From positions 124,001 through 188,000 of the forward strand of contig CALSPM010000001.1 of NCBI GenBank assembly GCA_943788235.1: DNA of 64,000 nucleotides, given 5' to 3'. Source of the DNA: an uncultured Cyclobacteriaceae bacterium. GTDB taxonomy: Bacteria; Bacteroidota; Bacteroidia; Cytophagales; Cyclobacteriaceae. Positions within the stretch are counted from its first letter, which is position 1. Each line of letters begins with the position of its first letter. The position numbers and the translations under genes were made by a program. Under the pieces are notes generated by a model that searched no databases, was not told the origin of the DNA, and worked only from the letters and a program-made list of their open reading frames with translations. This document shows, in pieces, positions 62,867 through 64,000 of this stretch.

Positions 62867-64000
62867 ATGTATCTATGGAATAACTATCCTTCTTTGCGCT
62901 ATTTATTGAGTTTGATCCTCGGCATATGGATCTATGATTTTCATTTAGAAATTACACCTTATTTTACCCTTTCAATATTTAGTGGGCTAGCGATTCTTTA
63001 CTTCTGGCTTGTTGCGAGGAAGTATTCCTTATTTCTCAGTGGCATTACTATTTTGTTAATGATTACTTTGATTGGATTGGATATGGCATGGCCTATTACA
63101 CCGATGAGCGCAAAGATGTAGATCATTTGAGTCATGTTGATATTCAGTAAATAAGTTCTTTTTCAGGTTGGATCGTAGAGAATCCTATTGAGTAAGAAAA
63201 ATATGTCAAATATATCTTTCGAATAGATTCGGTGCTCCTGGGAGTTCGATCAATTAAAAGGGAGGGAAAAATTCAACTTCATGTACGGAAAGAAATACAC
63301 AAAAAGGTTAGGTCTTATGGTTCTTATCTCTATGTATCTGGAAGTTTATTCTCCATTAAATCCTCTAAAAATCCTATGCCTTTTGATTATGCTCAATACT
63401 TAAGCCGCCAACATATCTATTATCAGGCTTATGTGGGAGATGATGACATTATGAGTATCGATAGCTCTTCGCGTTTTAGTATTCGTGCTTTGGCATTTGA
63501 AATGAGGCATAAGGCAAAAGTCTTATTTCAAAATCAAATTAGGGATGATCAGTCAAGGGCTGTAGTAGTTGCCTTAGTACTTGGGATTAAGAATTATTTA
63601 GATCAAGAACTAAAGTCAGCTTGTGCTACTTCAGGAACCACGCACGTCTTAACTGTATCAGGATTACACATGGGTATTATTTTTCTAATTTTTAGGGTTT
63701 TTTTGAAACCCTTAAGAAATATATATTTAGGTCGCTATTACTATGTTATCGGGATCATATTGGGACTATGTCTTTATGCTTTTGTCACTGGTCTCGTGCC
63801 TTCAGTAATGCGTGCAACTACCATGTTTTCTAACGTGAGTTTGAGCGAACTGAATCATCGGACTTCTAATATTTATAATTCGATCGTACTGTCCGCATTC
63901 GTATTGCTTTTGATTGATCCAAATATGATTTATGATGTTAGCTGTCAGCTTTCATTTATTGCTGTGACAGGGATTGTTATTTTTTTTCCTCTGTTCTATA
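62867..64000 (+). pseudogene. comEC: comEC/rec2 DNA-uptake channel gene, N-terminally degraded, runs off the window
   Basis: ComEC transports single-stranded DNA across the inner membrane during natural transformation. The N-terminal membrane helices read from ATG 62867 (MYLWNNYPSLRYLLSLILGI). One base (a G) is missing near 63079-63080, after which the homologous frame GYGMAYYTDERKDVDHLSH is used. That frame then meets TAA at 63148-63150 and TAA at 63193-63195. From 63196 to the window edge it is open and carries the ComEC core: THVLTVSGLHMGIIF, TGLVPSVMRATTMF and CQLSFIAVTGIVIFF. Three lesions lie in the N-terminal OB-like periplasmic region. A start within the remainder could in theory make a shorter channel. 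The 3' end is not visible. Confidence 0.85.

Noticed and set aside
1-64000. Prophage, insertion sequence or defence island
   Set aside because: No transposase, integrase, phage structural genes, terminal inverted repeats or known defence genes were recognised anywhere in the window.

Overview
The window looks like a chromosomal segment of a Bacteroidota bacterium, most likely of the Cytophagales type. The reasons are the low GC content, a type IX secretion (T9SS) C-terminal sorting domain, a TonB-dependent receptor with a carboxypeptidase-like N-terminal domain, lipoproteins of the DUF4856 and imelysin families, Bacteroidota-style TAnnTTTG promoter elements, and few visible Shine-Dalgarno sites. 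Taxonomy below the phylum is inference.

Layout. 0-2.4 kb: end of an ankyrin-repeat gene, then waaA and rsgA. 2.6-8.3 kb: a broken GH5 glycosidase, a TPR-like exported protein, a YigZ-family protein, and a tight minus-strand run nhaC, DEDD exonuclease, cupin. 8.4-12.5 kb: a bacterial FAN1-like VRR-NUC nuclease and a UvrD/PcrA helicase. 12.6-15.1 kb: sulfotransferase, DAHP synthase, OsmC. 15.1-21.3 kb: cystathionine gamma-synthase/lyase, LOG protein, two damaged peptidase genes, and cystathionine beta-synthase. 21.4-25.3 kb: a very large secreted CotH/lamin-tail/beta-helix T9SS protein broken into three pieces. 25.3-36.6 kb: murI with an unusual leader hairpin, nuoH-N, a long PurF-like amidotransferase, an IscA-type protein and methylmalonyl-CoA epimerase. 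36.6-43.2 kb: a probable iron-acquisition operon (DUF4856, imelysin, HTTM, TonB receptor) behind a palindromic operator. 43.7-54.7 kb: BspA-like lipoprotein, thiL, YceI, DUF3109, an OCD-thrC-thrB run, an S41 peptidase, galE and a small membrane protein. 54.7-57.8 kb: a zone of gene remnants, including a heavily mutated REC-histidine kinase/LytTR two-component pair. 57.9-64 kb: two tRNA-Leu genes, M42 peptidase, UPF0114 protein, SAM hydrolase with a broken monooxygenase-like partner, phoH, GNAT, and a broken comEC running off the end.

The most striking overall feature is gene decay. At least eight loci carry frameshifts or premature stops, often several per gene: GH5, M24, the M20 signal peptide, the T9SS surface protein, HTTM, the two-component pair, the ABM protein and comEC. 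The housekeeping genes beside them (respiratory complex, amino-acid synthesis, GTPase, helicase, LPS core) read through cleanly. The damage falls on secreted degradation, surface, sensing and DNA-uptake functions. This fits recent relaxed selection in the lineage, although single-indel cases could be assembly errors. Two regulatory architectures also stand out: a promoter followed by a terminator-like hairpin ending 3 nt before the murI start, and paired palindromes at the promoter of the iron operon.
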